A stretch of DNA of 6,658 bases from an uncultured Lachnospiraceae bacterium (GTDB lineage Bacteria; Bacillota; Clostridia; Lachnospirales; Lachnospiraceae). This document shows, piece by piece, positions 1 through 5,801 of the stretch; the first letter of the stretch is position 1, and each line of letters starts with the position of its first letter. Location of the stretch: positions 1-6,658 of the forward strand of contig UQVK01000132.1 in the NCBI GenBank assembly GCA_900544445.1, read 5' to 3'. The notes beneath the pieces are model-generated. The model ran no database searches. It worked only from the letters and a program-made list of their open reading frames with translations, and had not been told where the DNA came from. A program made the translations under genes and the position numbers.

Positions 1-1
1 C

Positions 2-1138
2 GGGATGGGCGCGATGCGGCTTCCGCAGACGGAGGAAGGCTTCGCGAAGCCCATCGACGAGCCGCGGGCGCAGGAGATTATCGATTACTGCATCCAGCAC
101 GGCGTCAATTATTTCGATACGGCCTATATTTACCACGGCGGCCAGTCCGAAACCTTTCTCGGAAAGGCATTGAAAAAATATCCCAGGGAGAACTATTTTG
201 TGGCGGACAAATTCAACGTGCAGGCCGATCCTGACTACGCTGCCCAATTTGCCGAACAGCTGCGCCGGCTTCAGATGGAACGGATTGATTTTTATCTGCT
301 GCACGGCGTCACGGACAGGCTGATTTCCGACTATCTGGATCATGGAGCTCCCGAATATTTCTTTGAGCAGAAGCGTCTCGGAAGAATCCGGTATCTCGGC
401 TTTTCCTTTCACGGCTCCCCGGACGCCCTGCGTCAGCTTCTGAAAAGATATCCCTGGGATTTCGTGCAGATTCAGCTGAATTATTACGACTGGTTCCATG
501 GGACAGCCAGGGAACAGTATGAAATCCTCCGAAAGCAGGGCATCCCGGTTATGGTGATGGAGCCGGCGCATGGGGGAATGCTGGCCAGCCTGCCTGCGGA
601 AGGGGTAAATCTGCTCCACTCCGCCAGGCAGGACAGTTCCTGCGCTTCCTGGGCCTTCCGCTTCCTGCGCTCCCTGCCGGGAATCGCGGTCATTCTGAGC
701 GGAATGTCAGCCCTGGAGCAGGCAGAGGACAATCTCCGCACCTTTTCCGAAGCCCCTTCTCTTTCTGAAGAAGAGCTGGCGCTGATCCGGAAGGTGAGTG
801 ATCTGCTGCACGGTCTTTATGCGGTCCCCTGCACGGGCTGCCGCTACTGCTGCGCCGACTGTCCGCAGGGGCTGGATATTCCCTTCCTGCTGTCCGCTTA
901 CAATGAATATAAAACCGGCGGCGAGAAAGCGCTTTCCTCCTGGCGTCTGGACAGGCTTGGCGCGCTTCCCGAAGAGAAACGGCCTTCCGCCTGTATCGGC
1001 TGCGGACAATGCACGAAGCACTGCCCGCAGGGGCTTGCGGTTCCGGCTTTCATGAAGGAAATGGCTTCCTTCAGTCAGCCGACTTCCCCAGCGCCCGGAA
1101 GGTATGCGCATACATCCCCAGCGACACCGGAAGCATGA
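2..1138 (+). CDS. Aldo/keto reductase with C-terminal 2x[4Fe-4S] ferredoxin domain (5' partial)
   Basis: This is an NAD(P)H-dependent oxidoreductase of the aldo/keto reductase superfamily, in the bacterial group with a ferredoxin-like tail. The frame is open to the window edge, and the first residues (GMGAMRLP) match the first strand after the usual N-terminus, so about 10-20 residues lie outside. Numbering from the Met at base 5, the catalytic tetrad is present: D38 and Y43 (FDTAYIYHGG), K69 (ADKF) and H100 (LLHG). The TIM barrel runs to about residue 265. Two CxxCxxCxxxCP clusters follow, C276/C279/C282/C286 and C330/C333/C336/C340, expected to hold two [4Fe-4S] clusters. The protein is probably cytosolic and carries electrons between a nicotinamide or ferredoxin partner and a carbonyl substrate, which cannot be told from sequence. 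The last 22 or so codons after MKEMASFSQ lie antisense to the end of the MATE remnant, are Pro/Ser/Thr-rich and look non-conserved. Confidence 0.93.
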   Translation, partial: GMGAMRLPQTEEGFAKPIDEPRAQEIIDYCIQHGVNYFDTAYIYHGGQSETFLGKALKKYPRENYFVADKFNVQADPDYAAQFAEQLRRLQMERIDFYLLHGVTDRLISDYLDHGAPEYFFEQKRLGRIRYLGFSFHGSPDALRQLLKRYPWDFVQIQLNYYDWFHGTAREQYEILRKQGIPVMVMEPAHGGMLASLPAEGVNLLHSARQDSSCASWAFRFLRSLPGIAVILSGMSALEQAEDNLRTFSEAPSLSEEELALIRKVSDLLHGLYAVPCTGCRYCCADCPQGLDIPFLLSAYNEYKTGGEKALSSWRLDRLGALPEEKRPSACIGCGQCTKHCPQGLAVPAFMKEMASFSQPTSPAPGRYAHTSPATPEA

Positions 1139-1680
1139 TGATCTCCACCACCAGCTGGGTCCAGATCATGCCGTACAGGCCGATGGTCAGATTCATGAGG
1201 ATCAGCAGCGGGATGTTCAGAAGCCCCTGCCTGCTGAAGGTAAGAACGGCGGACTGGACGCCCTTTCCCATGGCCTGCAGCGTATAGCTGATGAGGAAAT
1301 TCACGGAGGTCAGCGGCACGGCAAGGCAGGCGATCCGAAGGAACCGCGCGCCCAGCGTGCTGGTCTGCGCCTCCGGGATGAACAGATGCAGGATCTGCGG
1401 CGCGAAAACGGCAAAGACGACGACAAAGCAGGCGGGAAATCAGGCTACTTCCGCCCAGGCCGAACAGATTGCCGAGGGCGGTAAGCAGATTAAACCAGGG
1501 AGACACCAGCGATACCGCTGCCACCATATACGGATCTCCGATCTGGCCGATGAAAAAGGTATCGGCCAGATTGTAGATCATGGTCACCACCTGACTGATG
1601 ATGGTGGGGATTGCAAGCGTCGCCACCGCCTTTGGCACGGGCATTTCTTCAAAAAGATATTTTTCCGACTGTTCCTCCAT
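1071..1680 (-). pseudogene. MATE-family efflux transporter, internally deleted and frameshifted
   Basis: This is the remnant of a multidrug and toxin extrusion (MATE) transporter, a family of about 440-460 residues and 12 membrane helices that exports cationic compounds by Na+/H+ antiport. The start at 1680 follows an AGAAAGAAGG ribosome binding site. The first 83 residues are a typical MATE N-terminus: PKAVATLAIPTIISQVV, then the NLADTFFIGQIG motif, ending GLGGSSLISR. Past about base 1432 that frame becomes a non-membrane Arg/His/Ala-rich sequence, while the next frame resumes with CFVVVFAVFAPQ and runs about 119 residues to the stop at 1071. That part contains the MATE C-terminal pattern (FLRIACLAVPLTSVNFLISY, then SRQGLLNIPLL). 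About 240 residues, helices 3-8 or so, are missing, and the join is out of frame. It lies 99 nt downstream of the alcohol dehydrogenase with no clear terminator between, so it probably shares its transcript. It cannot encode a working transporter as read. Confidence 0.88.
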
Positions 1681-1756
1681 AACACAGGCCTTCTTTCTGT
1701 TCCCGGCATGCCTCCGGAATCCGTCAGTCTCGCCGCCGGCATTTCCCGAAGGCACT

Positions 1757-1792
1757 TTCCGTTTTGCATGCATTCCGTTTTACATGCATTCC
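1757..1792. repeat. 16-bp tandem duplication at the alcohol dehydrogenase stop codon
   Basis: The unit TTCCGTTTTGCATGCA (1757-1772) is followed directly by TTCCGTTTTACATGCA (1773-1788), a 15/16 match, and then by a further TTCC. The second unit contains the last codons and the TAA stop (1780-1782) of the leftward alcohol dehydrogenase. The first unit has the same context with the stop changed to a sense triplet (GCA in place of the ACA/TTA context). It looks like a replication-slippage duplication of the gene's 3' end, and it adds to the long 99-nt spacer before the MATE remnant. Confidence 0.8.
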
Positions 1793-2925
1793 ATCAGGAT
1801 GTCATAAATCTCGTTTCTGTCCAGCTTACGAGGGTTGCAGGCGATCACATTGCAGGTGTCCGCCACGCTGCGCAGAAGCTCCGGGGTAATCTCCGTCCGG
1901 GACTTCAGTTCTCCCATCTTCGTAGGAAGGCCGCATTCCTGAATGAAGGCGGCAAGAGCCTCCACGCTCTCCTCAGCCGTGTCCACGCCGAAGACCTCTT
2001 TCCCGAAACGGGCAAATTTCTCCTCCGCGTCCTTTACGATGTGACGGTAATAGGCGGGATGGATCACCGCAAGTCCCTGGCCATGGTTGCAGTCCGTATA
2101 GGCTCCCAGCTGATGCTCCATCTGATGCGCCTGAAAATCGGTTACCCGGCCCACCTTCAGGATGCCGTTTTCCGCCATGGCGGAATCCCACATCAGGTTG
2201 CCTCTCGCCTGAATGTCGTCAATGTCTGCAAGCAGCCGTCTCATGTTGACCACCGTGTTTCTCATGATGGCGAGCGCCACGTCGTCCGATACATTGTTCT
2301 GATCGGAATTGCCGAAATAGGTTTCCATGGCGTGGCTGAGGGTATCAAAGGCGCCTGAAATCACCTGCATTCTCGGAACGGACATCGTATAGGAAGGGTC
2401 CAGAAACGCGAACCTGGGCGCTGCAGCCGCCATCCCGGCCTTGATCACCTTTTCTTCATTGGTGATGACGGCCCCGCCGTTCATTTCCGAACCGGTTCCG
2501 GAAGCGGTCACCACCGCGCCCATGGGAATGACCTCCGTGGGGAAACGGTGCTGCGTCATTTCCATGTCCCACAGATCCTCCTCTGTTTTCGCCTGCGCCG
2601 CGACGATCTTGCAGCAGTCGATCACGGAGCCGCCGCCCACCGCAAGAATGAAGTCAATGCCTTCCTCCTTCGCCAGCTTTGCGCCCTCCTGCACCTTTGC
2701 ATAGGTAGGATTGGACATGATGCCGGAGAAATCAACGATCCGTTTTCCGGCCGCCTCAAGGATTCCCTTCAGCTCATCGTAAATTCCGTTCTTTTTCACA
2801 GAACCGCCGCCGTATGCCAGCATTACATTTTTTCCATAGGCGGAAACCGCATCCGCAAGATGCTCTTTTGCCGCCCCTTCTCCAAAGTAAACCTTCGTAG
2901 CGTACTCATACATAAACTTCTGCAT
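1780..2925 (-). CDS. Iron-containing (YqhD/BDH-type) alcohol dehydrogenase
   Basis: This 381-residue NAD(P)H-dependent group III alcohol dehydrogenase is full length for the family (about 385). It interconverts aldehydes and primary alcohols in the cytosol, as in butanol dehydrogenases and the YqhD aldehyde scavenger. Counting from the chosen start, GGGS lies at 39-42 and GGGSVID at 97-103 (cofactor binding). The four metal ligands are D194 and H198 (GAFDTLSHAMETYF), H267 (AHQMEHQLGA) and H281 (CNHGQGLA), the same numbers as in YqhD. The start at 2925 is chosen because it has AGGAGA at a good distance and begins MQKFMYEYATKVYFG, the family's usual N-terminus; an upstream in-frame ATG at 2952 has no such site. 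The gene is third in the leftward operon, 29 nt after the lipoprotein hydrolase. It looks intact, unlike its operon neighbours. Cofactor (NADH or NADPH) and substrate are not decided here. Confidence 0.96.
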   Translation of the reverse strand: MQKFMYEYATKVYFGEGAAKEHLADAVSAYGKNVMLAYGGGSVKKNGIYDELKGILEAAGKRIVDFSGIMSNPTYAKVQEGAKLAKEEGIDFILAVGGGSVIDCCKIVAAQAKTEEDLWDMEMTQHRFPTEVIPMGAVVTASGTGSEMNGGAVITNEEKVIKAGMAAAAPRFAFLDPSYTMSVPRMQVISGAFDTLSHAMETYFGNSDQNNVSDDVALAIMRNTVVNMRRLLADIDDIQARGNLMWDSAMAENGILKVGRVTDFQAHQMEHQLGAYTDCNHGQGLAVIHPAYYRHIVKDAEEKFARFGKEVFGVDTAEESVEALAAFIQECGLPTKMGELKSRTEITPELLRSVADTCNVIACNPRKLDRNEIYDILMECM

Positions 2926-2933
2926 GGCAAATC

Positions 2934-2939
2934 TCTCCT
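2934..2939 (-). promoter_or_regulatory. Ribosome binding site that fixes the alcohol dehydrogenase start
   Basis: AGGAGA on the minus strand lies 8 nt before the ATG at 2925. It falls inside the nine extra codons that the ATG at 2952 would add, which favours 2925 as the start. Confidence 0.75.
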
Positions 2940-2954
2940 TTCTTTTTTCCATTT

Positions 2955-3656
2955 TCAGTTATTTTCAAATATTCCTGATAACCACTCATCATAAGCCGGA
3001 ATCCAGCCGCCCCGCGCTCCGAAGCCGTGCGGCATACCGTCCAGCTGCAGCCGTTCCACCGAAACGCCCGCTTCCTCCGCCGCATCGGCGTTGGCAAGGA
3101 ACTGGTTGTAGAACGGATCCCTTGTCCCGTAGCAGTAGAAGGTGGGCGGCAGGCTGCCGCTTCTTAACAGCTCCACATCCGTGGTTCCCACGCTCAGACG
3201 GCCGCAAAAGGAATAGATCATCCCGCAGGCCGCCGCATCAGCGGAAATCTCATCCAGTGCGTCCGGCACATAGTCCTCATCCAGGGCCGTACCGTTTACC
3301 TGTCCGTCAAAATTCAGAAGCATTTCTCCGCTCAGGATTCCTCCGGCAGAAAAGCCCAGGAAAATAAATTCGTAAGGGCCGTCCGGCATGTTCGTTTCAG
3401 CCTGCGTACCCGTTTCACCCGTCCTGTCTGCTCCTGCCTCCATTTCGGATGGTGAATCCGTTTCCTCTTCCAGGGGGAACAGATCGCTGCCGGTTTCTGT
3501 ACCGGCAGCTTCAGGACTGACAGTTTCGGCGTCTGCAGTTTCCATACCGCTCTCAGCAGAGCCGGCCGCCGGGGAGGCGCTTTCCCGAACCTCTCCGCAG
3601 GCGGCCAGCCCGAGAACCAGAAGGAATGAGAAAAGAACTGCGGAAATTTTTTTCAT
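2955..3656 (-). CDS. Lipoprotein alpha/beta-hydrolase (esterase-like), lacking the N-terminal half of the fold
   Basis: This 233-residue protein begins MKKISAVLFSFLLVLGLAAC, a lipoprotein signal with lipobox LAAC and lipidated C20, so it should sit outside the membrane. Residues 22 to about 92 are a low-complexity linker rich in Glu, Ser, Thr, Ala and Gly. From about Y95 comes an alpha/beta-hydrolase segment: IFLGFSAGG (nucleophile S103), YCYGTRDPF (acid D180) and DGMPHGFG (H210), which is a complete triad in order. In BD-FAE/acetyl-esterase relatives about 100 folded residues precede the nucleophile, including the HGGG oxyanion hole; none of that is present. I infer an in-frame internal deletion joining linker to strand 5, though a naturally minimal domain is possible. 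The start follows AAAGGAGG at 9-nt spacing. It is 32 nt after the flavodoxin remnant and 29 nt before the dehydrogenase. Activity is doubtful; the likely original role was ester or acetyl-group hydrolysis. Confidence 0.8.
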   Translation of the reverse strand: MKKISAVLFSFLLVLGLAACGEVRESASPAAGSAESGMETADAETVSPEAAGTETGSDLFPLEEETDSPSEMEAGADRTGETGTQAETNMPDGPYEFIFLGFSAGGILSGEMLLNFDGQVNGTALDEDYVPDALDEISADAAACGMIYSFCGRLSVGTTDVELLRSGSLPPTFYCYGTRDPFYNQFLANADAAEEAGVSVERLQLDGMPHGFGARGGWIPAYDEWLSGIFENN

Positions 3657-3688
3657 TTGAAAACGCCTCCTTTATCTATGTAAAAGGC

Positions 3689-3781
3689 TTACAGACCAAG
3701 GCTTTCCGCCCAGTCCGCCACCTGCTGCGCGCTGCCCGCCACATCATTTCTCGAAATGGTCAGACTTCGGGAATGTTTCAT
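3689..3781 (-). pseudogene. 30-codon ORF, probable flavodoxin remnant (start plus C-terminus)
   Basis: A short ORF starts at 3781 behind a strong AAGGAGA ribosome binding site and ends in TAA at 3689. It encodes MKHSRS followed by LTISRNDVAGSAQQVADWAESLGL. The second part resembles, from memory of the family, the last 20-25 residues of Clostridial flavodoxins (small FMN electron carriers that typically end in '...GL.I......A...V..WL..LGL'). The FMN-binding loop and the rest of the roughly 150-190-residue fold are absent. I read it as a flavodoxin whose start has been fused in frame to its last codons by a deletion. It is the first gene after the operon promoter, 32 nt before the lipoprotein hydrolase, and flavodoxins often cluster with aldo/keto reductases and alcohol dehydrogenases in these bacteria. 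Alternatives are a true small protein or a translated leader. The family call rests on a short stretch. Confidence 0.55.
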
Positions 3782-3798
3782 GGGAATCTCTCCTTTCC

Positions 3799-3841
3799 TG
3801 AAGTACCCTTTTCCTGTTCTGGTTTTATTATAGGTACTTCA
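3799..3841. promoter_or_regulatory. Inverted repeat bracketing the -10 box (candidate operator)
   Basis: TGAAGTACC (3799-3807) and GGTACTTCA (3833-3841) form a perfect 9-bp inverted repeat with a 25-bp spacer. One arm abuts the -10 box on its upstream side and the other lies in the untranslated leader before the ribosome binding site. Since the upstream arm precedes the predicted transcription start, both arms act together only as DNA, which fits an operator better than an RNA hairpin. Confidence 0.5.
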
Positions 3842-3862
3842 CCGGGAAGCCGGAAGTTTCAA
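3827..3862 (-). promoter_or_regulatory. Probable promoter of the leftward redox operon
   Basis: The minus strand carries a perfect -10 box TATAAT (3827-3832), which would place the transcription start near 3820 and leave an untranslated leader of about 39 nt before the ATG at 3781. There is no good -35 at 17 bp: that position reads TTCCGG, and the nearest consensus-like hexamer, TTGAAA (3857-3862), is 24 bp away. There is no TG extension. A strong -10 with a poor -35 suggests that the promoter needs an activator, or a MerR-like regulator that works at overlong spacers. The regulator is not encoded in this window. Confidence 0.6.
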
Positions 3863-3880
3863 TAAGTTTTTGAGTATATA

Positions 3881-3906
3881 CCTGAAGCTTATAAGTTCGC
3901 CTGAAG
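3881..3906. promoter_or_regulatory. Direct repeats CCTGAAG upstream of the operon promoter
   Basis: CCTGAAG occurs at 3881-3887 and 3900-3906, 19 bp apart, which is close to two helical turns. They lie about 50-75 bp upstream of the -10 box, a usual place for an activator. A third copy is at 3797-3803, overlapping the inverted-repeat arm in the leader, and a near copy CCGGAAG is at 3850-3856 in the -35 region. Binding by a regulator is inference. Confidence 0.35.
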
Positions 3907-3928
3907 GCCGTCCGCCTGGTATATTGTG

Positions 3929-3964
3929 TAAAAAAAGAACGGCAGTCTTTTCCGGACCGCCGTT
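3929..3964 (-). terminator. Intrinsic terminator of the Fic/AbiE/ParB-like operon
   Basis: On the minus strand AACGGC.GTC pairs with GAC.GCCGTT (3955-3964 with 3938-3947; one mismatch, loop of about 7 nt), followed by CTTTTTTTA (3929-3937). It lies 36 nt after the stop codon at 4000. This closes the rightmost operon before the redox-operon promoter and marks the boundary between the AT-richer and GC-richer blocks. Confidence 0.85.
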
Positions 3965-3999
3965 ACATATGTTTTCCAGTTATTCCATTATTCCTCAAA

Positions 4000-4611
4000 T
4001 TATTCCCGCTCCCCTGCGAAATACTCATCGCAGAAATGAATCCATTTTTCTTCGTATTCGTTATGAGAAACCGCCAGCATATCCCTGGGAAAAATAATAT
4101 TTCTCCGCTTCGCTTCCTCTGCGAATCCATAAATATATTCATCCGATTCAGCCAATATTGCCCGGACAGAATTCCAGCCGTTCATAACCGCATAATACAG
4201 ACGGGTATGTCCGTCCAAAGAAATATATCTTTCCTCAAAGGGCAGTACCTGAATGATAATGTCATCCGGTTCGTGAATAAAACTGCTGACAGCCGATATT
4301 TTCTCTATGTCCACATAGAATTGGGATGGCTGTATCTGATCCAATGTGAGCGTCAGAAGCAGTGCCTTTGGGTACTCCTTTACCACATGGCCACAGCAAT
4401 CATAAAATCTGGCGATATGAGGCGTATAAAAACGAAATTCCTCGATTACTTCCGGATACACGTCTCTGTTCTGTCCCCAGATAACCGCTTCATAATCAGA
4501 AATAATTTTTATCTCATATGGAGTATTATCTGCCAGAAAGCACCCGTGCTGAAGCAGCGCTTCCCGGGAAAATCTGTCATCCGTATATGTGTTGATGCGT
4601 ATGATTTCCAT
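4000..4611 (-). CDS. ParB/sulfiredoxin-fold (ParB-like) domain protein of unknown role
   Basis: This 203-residue soluble protein begins MEIIRINTYTDDRFSREALL and has no signal or membrane segment. Residues about 88-155 have the layout of a ParB/Srx-like fold: LTLDQIQPSQFYVDIEKI, then an IIIQVLP strand, then ISLDGHTRLYYAVMNGW, where DGHTR (133-137) corresponds to the nucleotide/phosphate-binding box of ParB-type nucleases (GxxR/DGHHR-like). No helix-turn-helix DNA-binding domain is evident, so a partition role is unlikely; proteins of this shape occur as stand-alone accessory proteins with uncertain function. It starts 11 nt after the AbiEii stop, and its AGGA ribosome binding site overlaps that TAG stop, so it was part of the same operon and probably translationally coupled. 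The terminator follows directly. It appears full length, but I know no assigned function and do not propose one. Confidence 0.8.
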   Translation of the reverse strand: MEIIRINTYTDDRFSREALLQHGCFLADNTPYEIKIISDYEAVIWGQNRDVYPEVIEEFRFYTPHIARFYDCCGHVVKEYPKALLLTLTLDQIQPSQFYVDIEKISAVSSFIHEPDDIIIQVLPFEERYISLDGHTRLYYAVMNGWNSVRAILAESDEYIYGFAEEAKRRNIIFPRDMLAVSHNEYEEKWIHFCDEYFAGERE

Positions 4612-4622
4612 ATTTTCGCTTC

Positions 4623-5187
4623 CTAAAGAGGAATCTCCTGTATAATCCTTTTCATATTTTTAACAGCATCTTCATAAGGCACAAAGTCTTCTGTAAAATA
4701 ACTTGTGATGGACTGATAATCTTCTTTATAAAAGGAATTATCGCAAAACTCTGTAATAATGGCAGGTACATCTACCTCTGCCTTTGCAGATGGACATATC
4801 TCCATTTGCGCCCGATGCTCTCGAACCTCTTTTATCAATGAGGCAAACTTATCATTGAAATCAATGAGCGGGGTAAGTTTGTAAATATCATACAGATGAC
4901 GTGAATATCGCTTTGATTTTCCCTGTATATAATAATCACAAAGCGCAAAAATCTTATCAATATAAGTTCTTTCCAGTGACTGCAGGTTCATTGAAAATCT
5001 GTCCAGTGAAAATTGTTCCGCGAGATCTTTTCTATTTCGTTTTTCCAGATAATCTCCAATATAATTATGTATCTCAACTGACTGTGTTGGAAATGCATAT
5101 GATCCCAATGCTGTTTCCAACTTTATATGCTGTGGCAGTCTGTTCTATTATATCTCTAAACATTTCTCTATTCTTATGAAGATACAT
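4623..5187 (-). pseudogene. AbiEii/AbiGii-type nucleotidyltransferase toxin, catalytic middle deleted and frameshifted
   Basis: AbiEii is the toxin of the type IV AbiE abortive-infection system, a nucleotidyltransferase of about 300 residues. The start at 5187 overlaps the antitoxin's stop by 14 nt, and the first 23 residues, MYLHKNREMFRDIIEQTATA then YKV, are a typical AbiEii N-terminus. That frame then runs 14 codons to a stop. From about 5125 the neighbouring frame carries the C-terminal half (about 166 residues) to the stop at 4623: SLERTYIDKIFALCDYYIQG, SRHLYDIYKL and FYKEDYQSIT are family signatures. The section with the expected GGS/GGT and DxD metal-binding motifs, roughly 120-150 residues, is absent, and the join is out of frame near 5120. 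The longest ORF can only use a TTG start there. It should be inactive as a toxin, and the C-terminal piece is probably not made from its own start. It sits between AbiEi and the ParB-like gene. Confidence 0.85.
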
Positions 5188-5801
5188 ACTCCACCCCTGT
5201 TTCATATATTGCTTTATATATTTTAATTGGATAATTAGTGATGAACCTGTCAATCTTTTTCTTTGTAATATCATACTTCCTTGCATATTCTGTTAAAATT
5301 TTTCCACATCTTTCAGGTTCAATGTCTGTACATTTTTCGATATCCTTCAAGCAGTCAAGAAATTGGAGAACCGGTGCATTCTCTTCGGTTATTTCTACTA
5401 CTGGTCTTCTGATAATATACTGCCTGTTTTTAATTGCTGTTTTTCTTACTGATGCCGGAGCAAAATTGCTGTTTATCTCCTGCGTAAATGGAACCTGCGT
5501 GGATAATCCCATGTGGTTTGCCAACGTATGGCCGGAATAGTACCCCACTCGTTTTCCTCTACGCATGATATATTTATGGACAGCTACCGTATCTGCGGAC
5601 AGGGTCATCTGTTCGCCGAAAATATCTGTTTTAGGAAAATAGTATACTCCCGGCTCAAATCTGCATATAATTCCGCTGTCAGTAAGCTTTTTCAAATGAT
5701 ATCGAAGATTTTCTTCTGTCATCCCCGGAATGTCAATATCTCCGGTAAAAATAGGCTCCCCCGGAATATAATTTTCTTTGTCAATCGAACCATTGATTCA
5801 T
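5174..5801 (-). pseudogene. AbiEi-type antitoxin (DUF6088-like), frameshifted in the first codons
   Basis: This is the antitoxin and likely autorepressor of an AbiE system. The natural start is the ATG at 5801, which overlaps the Fic stop as ATGA, but that frame reads only MNQWFD and stops. The homologous frame is open from just after a TGA at about 5799: IDKENYIPGEPIFTGDIDIPG, then MTEENLRYHLKKLTDSGIIC and GVYYFPK, a winged-helix N-terminus typical of AbiEi/DUF6088 proteins, followed by GKRVGYYSGHTLANHMGLS and the C-terminal region to the TAA at 5174. An extra base, or loss of two (or five), at about 5783-5786 separates the two frames. Translation from the internal ATG at 5722 would give 182 residues without the first wing/helix, and no convincing ribosome binding site precedes it. 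The stop overlaps the AbiEii start by 14 nt. If the frameshift is a sequencing error, the protein is about 207 residues and intact. Confidence 0.75.

Noticed and set aside
1075..1773. A single 232-residue minus-strand protein starting at 1773
   Set aside because: Its first 31 codons precede the real MATE start (1680, with ribosome binding site), and its last 150 are read in the wrong frame. Homology switches frames at about 1432, so it is not one protein.
1291..2358. A 355-codon plus-strand open frame
   Set aside because: It is antisense to the alcohol dehydrogenase and the MATE remnant, is rich in His/Arg/Gln with no family pattern, and has no ribosome binding site. It is a shadow of the GC-rich genes opposite.
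3799..3841. A riboswitch or leader hairpin for the redox operon
   Set aside because: One arm lies upstream of the predicted transcription start, so the hairpin would not form in the mRNA. The remaining leader of about 39 nt is too short for a known riboswitch.
4036..4626. A 196-codon plus-strand open frame opposite the ParB-like gene
   Set aside because: The minus-strand frame has clear family motifs, a ribosome binding site and operon spacing. The plus frame has an irregular Phe/Ile/Arg composition and no recognisable domain.
5174..5187. A repeat or att-like site at the AbiEi/AbiEii border
   Set aside because: The 14-nt overlap is explained by the stop of one gene and the start of the next. 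No second copy was noticed in the window.
5783..5801. Programmed ribosomal frameshifting in the antitoxin gene
   Set aside because: There is no slippery heptamer or downstream structure that I can see, and a nearby gene is clearly broken. A plain indel is the simpler reading.
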